This document shows positions 46,961 through 60,049 of a DNA stretch of 64,000 nucleotides, piece by piece. Below the pieces are notes generated by a model that was not told the origin of the DNA, did not search any database, and saw only the letters and a list, made by a program, of their open reading frames with translations. Made by a program: the position numbers and the translations under genes. Location: the NCBI GenBank assembly GCA_022829145.1, contig CM040755.1:9868563-9932562 (forward strand). Reading direction: 5' to 3'. Within the stretch, counting starts at the first letter, position 1. Each line of letters begins with the position of its first letter. The DNA is from Albula goreensis (Eukaryota > Chordata > Actinopteri > Albuliformes > Albulidae).

Positions 46961-49839
46961 TGTTATTTGTGTTCAATTTGCCTTCAACAAAAGTTTTGTC
47001 ATGTCCTTGATAAAATACAGTGTATTGCAAATGGAAGGTAAGATTATTTGATATCTATCCAAAAAGGCTTCACACACACTAGAATCTGCACATTGTTTGG
47101 CTGGGAGGTGAAATTGGTCATGACATTTTAAAACAGGGCTAGTTATACTAAATAATATGGCTGTTTCGGTCATGTTAGAACTCAGTCTCTTAGTCTCTGG
47201 GCTGCTGGGAATTGGGGTTGGGGATATATCTGGGGATCTTTCTGAGTGAGCTGTCTTCCTCATAAATGCAGGGGGAATAGGACATGGGGGGGGTGCAGGT
47301 GGCACCCAGGTTTGGGTCTTTAGAAACCACATGACAAGATGTTCCCAAACATTAATATATACCAAGAGCTTGAAAAATGCAACCATATATTATTAGTAGA
47401 CTACTTAATTTATGAATACAGTAGTGAGAACGGAAGAAACCCATTTGTGGGGTAAATAGCTGAGTCAATTGCAATGGAATCATGAGATGAATCATTAATG
47501 TTCAGGGTGGGTGTGCCTACATTACTGCCCGAGAATCTGTTTCCGACTCATGGAATGAAAAGAGTCTCATGATCCCTGATGTAGCAATGAACACTCAGGT
47601 CACTGTTATGCCAAAGAAACCAAATGAAAACCAAACCTACACAATCATGATTTTGAGTTTTGGGTCCAGGGCAATGACCAGTAACCTAAAGGGCTACCTG
47701 CTTGGCAGAATGCCACTTCGTTGTTGAAATCTGAGCATTGTTATGAAATGCTGTTGTATTTTAAATACAATTCCTATCTGAGTCTTCAGGAGCAGTGAGA
47801 TTGGTCGTGCTTAGTGGTCTCTGCCAAGATCCACCCCCACCTTTCATCTTTTACAGCTGTTTATGTCTCCTTTTCCAACAGGAAACCCTTCAATGCAAGG
47901 GTGAGATAATGCCATTCAAATATCCTGCAAAGTGGGAACGACCCAATCGAGTGGGACTGGGACAATGACCTCCGCCATTATGAAGCAACCCAGATCCATG
48001 AACCATGGTTTATCAATGAATGTGCTTCTACTGTATAGTGCTGCAGGGGATCCCAGAGAGGAATGAGCATGGAATCATTTGGAGACGCACACAGAGGAAT
48101 GATCCACATAACAGTATTAGCCCCTTTCAACTCACCATCCAGTCAGCACAAAGAGGTTATGAAAGACAGTGAACGCAATGCAATTGCAATGCCATTATTT
48201 TCATGTGTTTACTTGGTTAATTAACTACAACACGCTAATGAACATTCCTAATGTCTAAGGAATACCGATTGTGAAATTTGCTGATTTGAATATTTCTTTA
48301 ATATTCCGTTGTAAATTGTTGCACAAATGTAGAATGAGACATTTGCTGAAGAAATTGCTTACATCTAAAGTTCACTGAAGTTGCAGATCCATTGACACTC
48401 AAATTCCATGGTCTGGTTGACAGCAAAGTCAAATAAAATGTACAATGAAAGGATTAACTAAGACTAGTCAGGGGGATGTCCAAAATGCAGATGGAATAAG
48501 AATTTTGACTGTAATATTTGCATGAATGAAAATAGATCAAAGTCAATTTGCATTGCAAAATATATGTCTGGATTCCAAAGTCAATTAGTAACTGGTATCA
48601 CAACGTACAGTTCCTGTCTGGAAAGAATGATTGAAGAGATAAGGCACTGTTCTTCTGCATGATTTCATCTAAATTATGTTGTGAGTTTCTGATTCCAATG
48701 TAAATTCTGACTGCACTGTGTCATTTACTCATTTTTAATGCAAATGCATTTTTTCTATGCAAATACTGGTACAAACAAACATCAAAATAATGTCTTTTGC
48801 TGTTGATATACAAAACACTGAAGGCACTGTTTGAACATGTAATGCAACACCTGATTTAAATGACAGAAAAATGAATGAGAAAGTATGAATGTGACCACTT
48901 TTATGAGTGGCAGTTATTTTGTAACCCATTCTTATGAAATGAAAGTTATTTCATATTGCATGGGACAAGTTTAGCAGGTCTCCAGTTTTTTACAGTTGAA
49001 TTTGGCACAAGGTTATGCTTTCTCTTTTCTTTCCATTTTAAAATTAATGTCTTTCATCGGGGCCTGGTTTCATGTCACCACACTGAAAATAAATGCTTGT
49101 AAAACTAAAAGACATATATTTGCTGAAAATGTGCTCCTATATTATAAACTATGGCAATGAAAATGCATAAGTTTGCTCCCAAATTGTCAGCTATCACCAC
49201 ACATTCCTCAGTTATTTCCGCATCTGGTCCCACATCAGTTAAAGCTGCAATTTTGTCATTTAGAAGCAATGAAAGGATCCAATCTCTCCATTTGAAAGGC
49301 ATGTGGATCGTGATTAGTGCATGTTGTTTAGCAGCATAAACATCTTCTTTTTACAATGCAACATTAACACTTTTAGAAGTTTACCAGTGAGGGAAATATG
49401 TCCAAATACTACAGCAATCCTTCAATGAACATCATCAAGGGGCAAACACAGCAAAAGAAAAGAGGAAAATATAACTTGACAAAAAACATCACATTTTGTG
49501 ATGACTTAATAAAAACAAATACCTTTTTATTCATTCACTTTAGTCCACAGTGAAAAATAAATAAATGAATAAATAAGTAAATCCACCTTCTAAGTTTTGA
49601 TCAGACTCGAGGGGAACATTTTTCTTGATTCAGTGTCATTTATAATCAATTGAAGTGTTATGCTATTAAAAGGGCCACTTTTATCGCAATGCATGACGAT
49701 TGTTGATTTATCAAAGTAGTTTGGAAAAAAAAGTCTGGCTGGACTTGATTCTCTGCACTTGAATATGGCATACTGCCAGCTTAGGAAGTAAACTTCCGAG
49801 ATATATGGAAGCAAATGTTCAACGAACCATTTCAATGGC
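46961..49839. other. AT-rich non-coding stretch
   Basis: No gene is recognised. The 137-codon minus frame at 46973-47386 has no domain. A near-palindrome of repeated GCAAT words surrounds a perfect TGCAATTGCA at 48179-48188. Otherwise there is scattered AT-rich sequence. Confidence 0.6.
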
Positions 49840-50080
49840 TTTTCATTGACAAATATGTCTGCTGCATAGTCATCTGATCATTAATGCCCCTAGTTAAGAA
49901 AGGACCAATATTTCCGCTTCCCATCCTGCAGGTAATTGTCTCATCCGCATCTCATTCCCACAACCTTTTCCCAGGCAAATCATGACAGCCTGCCTTTCAG
50001 GTATATTCAAGAATTTGATTTAGCCACAAAATGACATGAAAATGACTGTGAATAAAATATCACATTTGCATTTCTCAATA
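49840..50080. promoter_or_regulatory. Candidate conserved non-coding block
   Basis: The block includes ATCATTAATGCC, a GTAATTGTC homeodomain word, CATCCGCATCTC, a CAAATCATGACAG and an octamer-like ATTTGCAT near 50063, with no frame of note until its end. Enhancer-like by style only. Confidence 0.3.
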
Positions 50081-50404
50081 TTCTGTTTTCCAAATTCTTC
50101 TGAAAGGGTGAGGACAGCTCTGCCTTGTCCCCCGCATGGCAGGGAGGAACGGGAGATAACCGGAGACTCGTGCAGACTTGAGGAGTGTGAGCGGGAGAGG
50201 ATGTGGCTGAGCGGTGGTAATACTCGTCTGCCTGACGGCCTCACGGCCCCTCCCTGCTGCTCAGCAGGCCACGCTCACCCAGGAATCTGCCCTTCCTCCT
50301 CATCCTCCTCCAGTCCTGCATCCCTGTGCCAGCCCTTCAATCTCCCTTCACAACTTTCTAACTCCCATCACCCTTACAGAAATTGAATATTATACTCAAA
50401 TAAA
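50081..50404. other. GC-mixed non-coding stretch
   Basis: A GC-richer patch with overlapping frames on both strands (up to 116 codons at 50036-50386), none with a domain. A GTGGCTGAGCGGTGGTAATAC near 50200 faintly recalls a tRNA A-box but has no partner B-box. Confidence 0.5.
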
Positions 50405-50452
50405 ATACTAATACTAATACTACTACGACAACTACAAATACTAATAATAATT
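50405..50452. repeat. (ACTAAT/ACT)n simple repeat
   Basis: Imperfect AATACT and ACT units of the same type as the array at 4862-4945. Confidence 0.8.
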
Positions 50453-51601
50453 GAAAAAACTTTGATGGCCCTACGATGTCTTTTAACAGATACCTTCAGC
50501 ACAGACATGCTTGCTGCAGGTAATCTCATTTGAACTGTATACATTTTAAATGTATTTCCATTTAAATATGTGCAGTTTATTCTTGATAAGTTTAATGTAC
50601 TGTACTGTAAAAGTACCTTGTGCATATCAAGAATCACATTGACATTGCATTTACCTCACACATTCTAAGCAATCCTGATTAAGGCCACCTGTTTAATGAC
50701 AGTGGCAGTGATACCTGTGTATTCTGGGAAGAACACCTATGTAAACACTAAAGATTCAGTGACAGCCAAAGACAGACAATCACATTCACTGCCAGACATG
50801 TTGGAGCAGCTAAATCCCTGGATTAAGGATGGAGGCTTCAGAAATGTGTGACTTCCAGAGCAGCAAAGGGCTTTGTTCTCACTGCATCCTGAACCTCAGA
50901 GGTAGCTAACCCTGGTTCTGGGATCTACAGAGTGTTTTGGATTTTGTTTTCTCCTTAAAATCAATGAGTTTCCGTTGTGTCATCAACTGAACTAATTGAT
51001 TCATTAGTCTGTATAAACTATTTACACCAAATCACATCTAAACTGAAATACCCCCTCTCCTTTTTATTGATAAAAAGCAAATATTAAAAAAATGTTTTCA
51101 TAGCACATTTCACACAATTAATCTGTAGATCATGACACATAAATCCATACAATGATGAAGGCCATTTAGTTCAACTAGGCCCATGAATTTTCATATTCAC
51201 AACATAGGTCAGGCAACATTTGAAGTAGAATGAGTATATAAATTAAAAGTATGTACACAAGTTTAGAAAAATGAGTGATAAAACAACATAGTACATAAAA
51301 TCAAAATGACATGCCAGTAAAATAGAGATAACATTTAAAAAGTATATGATGTAATGTAATGACAGGGGCCCGGGACGCCTGCGGGACAGTGATCAGGCGA
51401 GGCAGGTGGTCCGTGAGAGAGCACATGTGAGCACCCCCGCCCGCATGGGTCACGGATGTTGAGCCTCGCCATGGAGCTGCTGGACCGGGAGTTCTGCTAA
51501 ATTCTTTCTCGCTGTGAGAGGTTCTTATCTCATCAAGCAGCAGGAGAAAAACGTCTCTTTTCCACCTAAGCCATAACAAAGCAGACAGGGCCAGTCTGTG
51601 C
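50453..51601. other. Non-coding stretch
   Basis: No gene is recognised. A GC- and CpG-rich patch at about 51360-51490 lies within AT-rich flanks and carries a 92-codon minus frame without a domain. Confidence 0.55.
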
Positions 51602-51620
51602 TGTCTCTCTCTCTCTCTCT
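51602..51620. repeat. (CT)n microsatellite
   Basis: Nineteen bases of CT/TC repeat. Confidence 0.9.
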
Positions 51621-52036
51621 TGCTCTATCCCTTTCTTTCTACACCTTTTCAACTGTACTCCATGTTAGGAAACAAAGCTTTTGGAAGACCTCTTCCCACT
51701 TCAGACACATTCATATTCTCTGTTAAAGCCTGGGGTGATTTTTTTGTGTAGCCAGGGCAGTTCAGGACACTCATCCCTCTATGATTAAATGTCGAATGCA
51801 ATAACATTTGCTTATATTGGACAAAAAGCATGCTCTCCTTTGTTTACAATGATGTTTATTGTTTTTGCAGCAAAAAAGCTGGAAGTTTTCTTTTATGTTT
51901 GGGATTTATAAACTCATTGTAACTGGATATATTAATGTGCATGAGTATTAATGAGTATTTATTTGCACATATATGTAGGTATTGCAGGTTTATCTGTGTG
52001 CTTGAATGAGTGTGACTGCATGTGTTGGTCTGCATG
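51621..52036. other. Non-coding stretch
   Basis: Nothing recognised. Confidence 0.6.
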
Positions 52037-52082
52037 ATGTGTGTGTCTGTGAGTGTGTATGAATGTGTGTCTCTGTGTGTGC
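52037..52082. repeat. Degenerate (TG)n repeat
   Basis: An interrupted TG/GA-rich tract of about 46 bases. A 99-codon minus frame reads it as a His-Thr repeat and is an artefact. Confidence 0.75.
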
Positions 52083-55000
52083 AAATCCCAACAACACGGA
52101 AATGTCAGCCCTGTTAACCACTGTGATAAGGAATGGATTGATATATATCCATTCCAAGTAAACTTATTGAGGTGTTGGCCTGAGAACACAAAGAAGCAGA
52201 AGAATGCAGGAGAGCTGATGGGACTTGCGTGGGTGTAGTCTGGTATGAAAACGCTCATATGAACTCACTTACCATGCTCTGAGGATCAGGTAACCTAGAT
52301 AGGGCTAGGGTGCGTCTCCCATGAATCACGCTGTAATGCAGACGGGGGCTTGACAAAGGACGGGCAGGTAGTTGAGCATAGGTGAGAGTTAATTACAGGT
52401 TTTCACAAGTACAGAATGAAATGCTGTGGTTTTTACATTAGTCTGAGAGAAACGTGTTACTTTGGATGGTCATTGTTCTTCTGAAATAATAAGCTAATAA
52501 AATAAATAATTTTATTACAGAAATAATAAGAAGAAGAAACTCGGAACGCTGCTTCCTAAAAGTTTGACAGACCAAAAAACGTATTTTATTACTGCAAAGG
52601 GTTGATGTTTATTTGCAAATGAAATAACCCACTCACTGTTTTATAGGGAATTCTCAATGGCCTTCCACACATGCATAATTAAATGTAAAATAAAATTACT
52701 ACTCCTGCGCAAATGGCTTCAGCTGACGTGGGGGTATGATCCCTGTGAGAAAGTTCAGTCTTCAATTTTTCTATTTAGATCCAATGAACTTTCCTTAAAC
52801 TGGCAGGAAGTGCAGATCTCTTCCTGAATCCAAATATACTGCAGAGAACACAATTCCATCACACTCGATACACATTCATTACAAACATTTGGAATTCTTG
52901 GCATATCTCGGCAGAAAAAAAAAAAACCTTCTTTTCGCATGATGACTTGTAGAGAAACTATGTAAAATGTGAGAAATTGAATGGATGGGGTCTGCGCAAT
53001 CGTGTTATGTAAATAAACATGGGAAGCCACATGCAGGTTAGTTCCTCTTAAGCCTGTGGCTTCCAAGAAACCCATCATCTACAGGTTAAATCACTTTCAT
53101 ATCACTCCTAATAAACTAGTTAAAAGAGTTAAAGATTATCGGCACTATAAAGTAAGGATCTTATCTCAATCATTCAATGTGTGGGCGAGGGAATGTTGCA
53201 CAACAGAATATATTGTGTTTACAGCAATAGAATATTTGCACAAAGACTACCATCATACTGAGACCTGTGCATATCTGAGAGATGCAATTTGATATGGTCA
53301 TTGTAGCCATGCAGGGAGAGGAAAAGCAGGGCTTCATTATTGCACTTTTATACAAACTGCCAAAGGTCTTATGCTTTAAAATACCTTGTGTCTTGGTTTC
53401 CGGTGACTGATCTTGAGTGAGGGACTGGACCACTGTGAGCCTTGGTAAAATAAGCCATTCCTTTTGATCATTTACTCCACAGTCTAATCTTATCATGCAG
53501 TAATATTAACCAGATGCATGCAGCCACTGTTCAGCCCTGGAGGCAGTTGGTGAAACCCATCGGGCCTTCCCATGGAACGGGTCAGCTATAAGACCGCCCA
53601 GGGTCACAGAATTGCATTGTGGGTAATCAGGCCCAGCTTGTCAGACTGGCAGTGACTTGCAAACAGATCACTATTCACAAACAAAAAGGAATGGCAGTAG
53701 TTGGGCACAAGCATTTTAAGCACTACTTTTACACTGTACAGTGTATCACTAATCAATGCTAAATGTATTCATATACTAAGATTTTGTACAAACAATGTTG
53801 CTGAATTCTTCAAACATGCCAGTGTGTGTATTACATGTGGAAATATCTTGATTGCTCAGAAACTGTGAAAATGTGCATATGCTTTGAACAACACCAGTGT
53901 GAATGCATGTCTTTATGAATGCTGGTATGTGGTTTGCACCAATATTACAAATTGCTTTCACCCCAAGACATATTTTGACTTTGAAATACAAGCAAATGAA
54001 AAGAGAGTTCCTTTTTTTAAAAAAAACATTACCATGATGTCTCCCAGTTGATAAACTCACTCCACATGCAAATGCAAGTAAGCTGATCAGTTGCTAAACT
54101 GCACAGTTCATCAATGAAGCACCAAAACTACACGTTCTGAGAGCACCTAACTGTGTTTCTGTTTTGAATAAATGTGTTAGAACGGATATGCTCATAGCAG
54201 TTCTCTCGTCTAGAAATCTTGGATTATGTAGCAAGGCCTGTGGAATGTTACCACCCTAAAAAACTGGTTTGGGACAAAAGGCATAGTTTTAAAACATATA
54301 AAAGGAGAATTATAGAGAAAAACATGACATAATCAGAAACATTAGAAGGACATTTAAAGTAGTGTGGGCCTGAAAGGTGGGCCTCAGTTTGACTGATCAT
54401 ATACTAAGGTCCTGTATCCTTCCCTGAAGTGTAGCCACTGGTTTCTCAGAGCAAATGGAAATCTGCCATTGTAAGAGTGACCCCGGCCTTGTTAACTGGG
54501 GAGGGCGTAGTGGTACATGTGTTTCTCTTTAGTTCTGTCACACGTCCACCCCCCAGAAATGAAATTCGACATCAGGGTGTAATTTCTCCTCCCAGGGACT
54601 GATGTAAAATTACCAGGAGGCTCTGTGGGTATCAGATTGCCCGTCCAGTGCTCCAATCGGAAGTCTAAACAGAGTTTTAGATTGTGGATAAAAACGATAA
54701 GACAAGAGACAAGAGCCATCAAAAACAGCAGTTCAGTCATCAGAAGGAAAAGAGAGTTGCATCAAATAGCTGCCATTTTTGCCATTATTCTTCATGCTTC
54801 ATTTAACACAGCAAAAGACATGGTATTTTCTGAAATGGAGTGTTAATTCTTTGGGAGCTGATCTCCTGACATTTCCTCTAACAACAGAAATAAAGCATAC
54901 AGACAACCCTTGGGGCAGATATTCCCCCTATGGCTACTGCACTTGCTTAGGGAATCGAATGGAGATGATCTGCATATGTGTGATAAACTAGTATAGGTGC

Positions 55001-55199
55001 TCAGAATCTTGATTTCATGCAGGATTTTTGTTCTAGGTCCAACACCTTGATCCTGCTTTGACGTAGAAAAGACTAAAAGTAAAAAGGCTAAAGGTACAAA
55101 CACAGTTACCTCTACAAACCATTTCCTAGAGCAAACAAAAATGCCTTTGATACACAAAACACAAAAGCAAGAAACCCAGATTAGGCTCATCACAAAGAG
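52083..55199. other. Non-coding stretch
   Basis: No gene is recognised. A small enhancer-like segment at about 52640-52735 carries ATGCATAATTAAATG and GCTGACGTGG. Frames of 94-116 codons at 52755-53078, 53170-53496, 53776-54060 and 54843-55193 are AT-driven and without domains. A-runs lie near 52920. Confidence 0.55.
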
Positions 55200-55480
55200 C
55201 AGCAGTGCAGCTGCGTCAGACTGTGACGATCACGTGTGAGCTGAGCGCGTGCCCGTGCTTCAGGCTGCAGACTCACGCCCTTCTGTTTGCCCTCCGCCGC
55301 AGAACTGCAGGCTTTCACTGGGGCACGTTGGACCGGCTGGCCCACACGAGTCCTGGCACAGCCCCCCGGCCCTGGCATGGGCGAGTAGTCGTGGGAGATT
55401 TGGCTGCGGCTCTCCGCCGGGGGCTTCAGGAATGCCTGTCACTTCCTCTGGGGTGGGGTGGCAACAGTGGGAAAGGGTGG
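55200..55480. other. CpG-island-like patch without a recognised gene
   Basis: A hand count gives about 19 CpGs in 55205-55440 at clearly raised GC, close to the number expected without CpG loss, whereas the surroundings are CpG-poor. Overlapping frames of 163 (plus), 82 (plus), 62 (minus) and 60 (minus) codons are the expected effect of few stops. A pyrimidine tract ending CCGCCGCAG near 55300 resembles a splice acceptor, but no exon can be supported. It could be an orphan CpG island or a regulatory element. Confidence 0.45.
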
Positions 55481-55920
55481 AGGAGAAGGAGGAGTAGGCC
55501 TTTCAGGCAGAGCGCAACATGTTTGGACCTTCACGGAGCAAGTGTGGCCCATCAGACAGCGACGTTGGTCCTTCATGGTGCATGTGGGTGTTCACACAGC
55601 ACACTGGAAGGTTTCACAGGGCAGTCACCCTTTGTGTGTCGACGCAGTTGTTTGAGATCTGCTGTAGAGATGGCTGAAGCTTTGCTCTGCATATGAATGG
55701 CTCTTGCACAGAGGCATGCGCATTTCCCTGGCCCTTTTCACACTCCGTTTTCACTGCAGTTTAACTCCATCTGCACAGGTTTTAATCTGTTTTTTTTTCT
55801 CTTTTTACATAATTCCTCATGCTTACGTTTAATGAATTCACAACCGTTTTAATACTCTATAAACTCTTTCTGTACCTGAGGTAGATCAACCACGTGCCTG
55901 GGCAGGAATTCCACTCCTGA
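55481..55920. other. Non-coding stretch
   Basis: Composition falls back to AT-rich by 55750. Nothing further is recognised. Confidence 0.6.
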
Positions 55921-56230
55921 ATGTAATGAGGTGGGGGGTGGGGTGTGGGGGGTACCCAATAAATCAGTGCTGAGATTTTCCAGCCATCCGTTACACCGCA
56001 AACATAACAAAGCGAACCAAAAATTCCCCCACAACACAAACCCCAAATAATCAGGTGCTGCGTTTCCCTTCTTTCAGAGGGGGGCACTGGTCCCGTTTGA
56101 TGTTGCAGAGAGTGGAGAGGGGGCCCCTCGGCTGCAATTTGGTGGCGCGGCCCGAGAGTGGTGGTGGTGGGCGGGAGGGTCGGGGTGTGGGGGGGTGGGT
56201 GGAGGGCAATGGGCTGGGGGTGCTCCATGT
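55921..56230. other. G-rich stretch with quadruplex-type tracts
   Basis: Tracts at 55930-55952 and 56169-56220 contain many runs of three or more G with short loops. A 123-codon minus frame reads the second as Pro-Thr-rich and is composition-driven. A run of about twelve A follows near 56233. Confidence 0.65.
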
Positions 56231-57889
56231 CTAAAAAAAAAAAAGGCCCCCTTTTTACAAGTCAGCTTGTGTTATTTGTTTCTGTGCATTGTGAGTGCCT
56301 GAATGCATTACGTAAGCGCTGCACTGCTCTGGCATGCGAGCGCTGAATTATTGCGGCAGATGGCAAGGCCCCATTCAGGCCCCGCGCCGTGCCAGCATTC
56401 CAGGTCAGATGCCCCCCGCTCCGCACAAAGGTCCCAGGAAGTAGGGATGAATGTCCCCACAGCATGGCATACTGAGCCCAGGGCCGCAATCAAAGCTATC
56501 AATCACATGTGCTTAGCGTTGCCCTGCCATGCTGTATGCTTGTTTTTGTTTTTCCTGTGTTAATTGTTTTTCATTTTCAGCTGAAATGAACCTCATACCC
56601 CTTAGCTCATTTATTGTAGATCAGAACCACTCATTCAGTACGCAGGAAAAAGCTTTAATTTTTAATGGCCATTTTTGTTTTTTAATTTTCACAGCTATGA
56701 ATGCCATAAGGAGAGGCACATAAGAATTAGTAATCTTCATTTAGAATCACCTTTGGTAATAACATAAATATTATTCAGGGGTTGGGGGTTTACATAGTGT
56801 ATGTGTACATGTTACCCCAAACTGAGAAGACAATATGCCAGTTGCAATGAGGCCAGTTGCAATGAATTGTACCAAATGAGTTACTGAATGTCAATAAAAC
56901 AAACTGCAATTGTTTTTGGATACAAGCCAATGACTGTAAATTATTGTACCTTCAGATACCCCGAGTCTTAGACACCTATCCCAACTGACTGGGCTTCCCA
57001 AATAAAGGGGAGGGACAGATTTTACATCTCTTTTGCATTAGAGGCTTGCAGGGAAGCTTGTCTGTGCAAGTAAGGCATTTACTACAGTGGAGACAATCGA
57101 TGACTTATTGAAACTACACTCAGAATATCAGACGTTCCACAACAGGAGTCCTATTGAGCTTTTGACTACTTGAAAAGCCATATCACAGACACATGTTGTC
57201 TGACTGTGGGGGGAGGTAGCAAACTCCTTTCATCATTCTGTTATTATGTTGTTAAATCCGTTTATAGATGATAAGCGGATGTTTTATTGGACCTATGAAA
57301 GAACTACAATGGCCTCTTTCGACAAGCACAAGGAGGAGGGAACTACTACAAACACTGGCCATAACGATGACAGCCCTTGTTAGCAATGACCTTATTTTGA
57401 AACAGTCATAACACTATTTACAGAAATGAAAATTGCACCTGTAGCTATAGCACTTATCAGTTTGATTTCTATCTAGCAATCAGTGTACTTGGCAGTACAA
57501 CAGTAAGCTTCAAAGTGTAGTGCATTAAAATAGTTTAAAAAAATGAACAGGATTGATGGTTGGCCACAATTATCTCCTCGGGGCTGGGTAGGGTCAAGGA
57601 CCAAAGGTTGTGTGAAATGTTACAGACAGATGAGGAAGTAGATTGTATTAGAAACCTGCAATAATTTTGTATTTTTAATGTTGGGGATACTTCACTAAGA
57701 GCAATGCTGAGGACGAGCACGCGTGGAAATGAAAATGCATGGAAATGAGAGAGCAGGCTGCATGAAACCCTAGTGATGGCTCCCAGCCTCTCTGGGACTG
57801 ACCATCAGTTCCACTGACACATGCTGAATAAAAAAAAATCACAATTTTTCCGACAACTGTTGGCCAATTCAGAACGGCTGAGGCCTCCA
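56231..57889. other. Non-coding stretch
   Basis: No gene is recognised. A GC-mixed patch at 56300-56500 has opposing 60-86-codon frames. A 15-base unit (GCCAGTTGCAATGAG) is duplicated in tandem at 56837-56865. The remainder is AT-rich. Confidence 0.6.
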
Positions 57890-58300
57890 TTGTGGCTGCC
57901 ATACAGAGTGTCCTGTATGCGCGCTAATGAACAAGCGTTGCTTTCCGCCGCAGAGGAGCGGCTCCCGCACTTCCCAAGGCCGTAATTTACTCCTGTCTCA
58001 GTCATGCACATTGCGCAGGCTACAGAGAGGCACTTATTTAGTTTGAGCGAGAGTTGAGGGCGCGCATATTTTCAAACGCTGTGAGCAAAGGTTTGACATT
58101 TGTGCATAATTTACGTTTGAAGCGCCATGGTGTCTTAAACCGAGCTGAGGGAACGGTCGGTCTGAAGTGCGTTCTGTTCATCGTGTTTGCGATTGCAATG
58201 GGAAACATTCATCTTTGTTTTAATCATATGTCAATGACCGACGGGCAATGACTAAAAATAGCTCTATTTCACAGGGATTAACAGACCCAGGAAGAAAGGA
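57890..58300. promoter_or_regulatory. Candidate CpG-retaining enhancer-like block
   Basis: CpGs are frequent (GCGCGC words near 57918 and 58061, CCGCCG near 57946) while AT-rich homeodomain words continue (GCTAATGAAC, GTAATTTAC, CATAATTTAC). A perfect MEF2-type CTAAAAATAG lies at 58252-58261, close to a FOX-type TTTGTTTTA. Frames of 65-68 codons are of chance length. Retained CpGs within an AT-rich desert suggest an unmethylated regulatory element, but this is inference. Confidence 0.4.
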
Positions 58301-59811
58301 CCAATTGTATTCTGTGCCCCCCCAGTCCACGTTCATTATTCATCAAGAAGGGCCTTTTTTTCCTAGGATGCACCGGCAGCAGTAATTACTGGCGGTGTGA
58401 TGCTCGCTCTTCCCTTTCATGGTGACATGCTGCAAACTGCAAACGCCTCTGTGTTCCACCACTGGTTTGATGAGGGCCTTCACACTACCGGGATTGTCTG
58501 CATGGGCAAAGGCGCTGTCAAAGTCACTTGAGTGTCTCAATGCAGTATTTGAGAAGGCTGCACAGAGGGAGAGGGAGAGGGGAACGAGACCAACGAGTAC
58601 CCAGAAGACACAGGCCGCTATTGGATACGTCGTCAGCCAATTCACCAACAGAGATCCATGCTGTCCTCCTGTCACTAGCATGGAGAGGCCTTGTGAGGTG
58701 GGTGTGCCTTTTTTTAACACATTAAAAAGGCCCTCTTCTCTTTATCTCTGGATGATAACAAGTGACAGGGTCCTCTGGACACACCCTGCGTGACCAAGCA
58801 TGTCTCCATGCCGCCCGATCTGGCAAATTTAGCGCCCTTCCGCTTGCGTATTGTTCATTAACTGATCATTGAAAAAAATGAAAGTCTTTTTTATAATCTT
58901 AGTCAGCAGATGGTACCATGTTTAGTGCTTTACGGCTTTCTTTACAACAAACATCCTCATCATACTGCTGCTTTCAATGACTCATTGTTTGAAAAATATG
59001 ATAGAAGTCTGATGAATGAAGATCAAAGGCATATTCCCCATCCTCTTTGCATCTTGTGCTTATTTGCCCCCATAATTGAGCAATTAGGTGTATTTGCAGA
59101 GTGTGGATCATGAGAGATTTTATGATCAGCCAAACTTATGGAACTTGTGTTGTCAACATATATTAAGAGTGCAAACTCAGAAAAGGAGAAGTTTGGATTG
59201 AGGCTGAGGATTGTGAGTTGAGCAGTAGTGTTCAGGGCACAGCACACAGGTGGGTTACCTGGCTAAGATTGCTCCTTTAACTCTCTTGAGTGTGGTGGGG
59301 GGGATGCCCCCAATGACCGGGCTCAGTTTTAACTGCAAACCCCTGTGACACTGCTTGAGTCGTCAGCCCATTCGTCAGCCCCGGCAACAGTGGACACACT
59401 GCCCCTCTTTCATCTCACGCAGCCTCGTCCAGTCGCTAATACCGAGAGGAAATCCCATGACTGGAGCTCATGGGTCGCCACTGACCTGACAAATCTCACT
59501 GATACATACACCGCCAACTTCTCTCCATGCAGCTGTCTGCCTGTACAAAGACCGGACTGTTAGATAAGGAAGTGCCAGCTGGACCCAATGCCCCCCCTGC
59601 ACAGAATAACCCCCCTCCATTCCCCCCTCCCCTCATTACCACATGCCAAGCTTCTTGCCAAGTGGGCAGCTGTCAGCATGGGTGGCAAAGTGTGATCGCA
59701 CACAAGGGGAGAGAGAAAGGGGGGCCAATGAGACAGAAAGAGACAGAGAATATGAGTGAGCGAGGGAGTGAATAAGTGGTTGGAGAGAGAGAATGTGAGA
59801 GCAAGTGAGTG
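58301..59811. other. Non-coding stretch
   Basis: No gene is recognised. The opposing 124- and 125-codon frames at 58343-58793 overlap each other and have no domain. A short block near 58820-58870 has CpGs and homeodomain words. C-rich tracts at 59591-59632 could form a quadruplex on the minus strand. Purine-rich DNA begins near 59705. Confidence 0.55.
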
Positions 59812-59837
59812 GAGAGAGAGAGAGAGAGAGAGAGAGA
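59812..59837. repeat. (GA)n microsatellite
   Basis: Twenty-six bases of GA within a purine-rich tract of about 170 bases (59705-59880). Confidence 0.95.
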
Positions 59838-60049
59838 AAGTGAGTGAGGGAATGAGCTGAGAGAGAGGGAGAAAGAGGTTTTCTGCGCTCTGTCCTTTTT
59901 TTCCCCTCCCTTTAGTCTCCTAACACAAACCCCGGGCTCAGAAAGGGAGACGAACAACTTAATAGGCACATCACACTCATAATTACAGCCCTAGCGATCA
60001 CGTACCGCCCGCCACACACTGCGACCCAGGCCCTTCCTGTTTGGCCACT
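59838..60049. other. Non-coding stretch
   Basis: Purine-rich DNA to about 59880, then mixed sequence. Nothing recognised. Confidence 0.6.

Noticed and set aside
50195-50260. A-box-like GTGGCTGAGCGGTGG, considered as a tRNA gene
   Set aside because: No B-box or tRNA folding downstream.
55205-55696. 163-codon plus frame in the CpG-rich patch
   Set aside because: No recognisable domain, and overlapping frames on both strands are explained by high GC.
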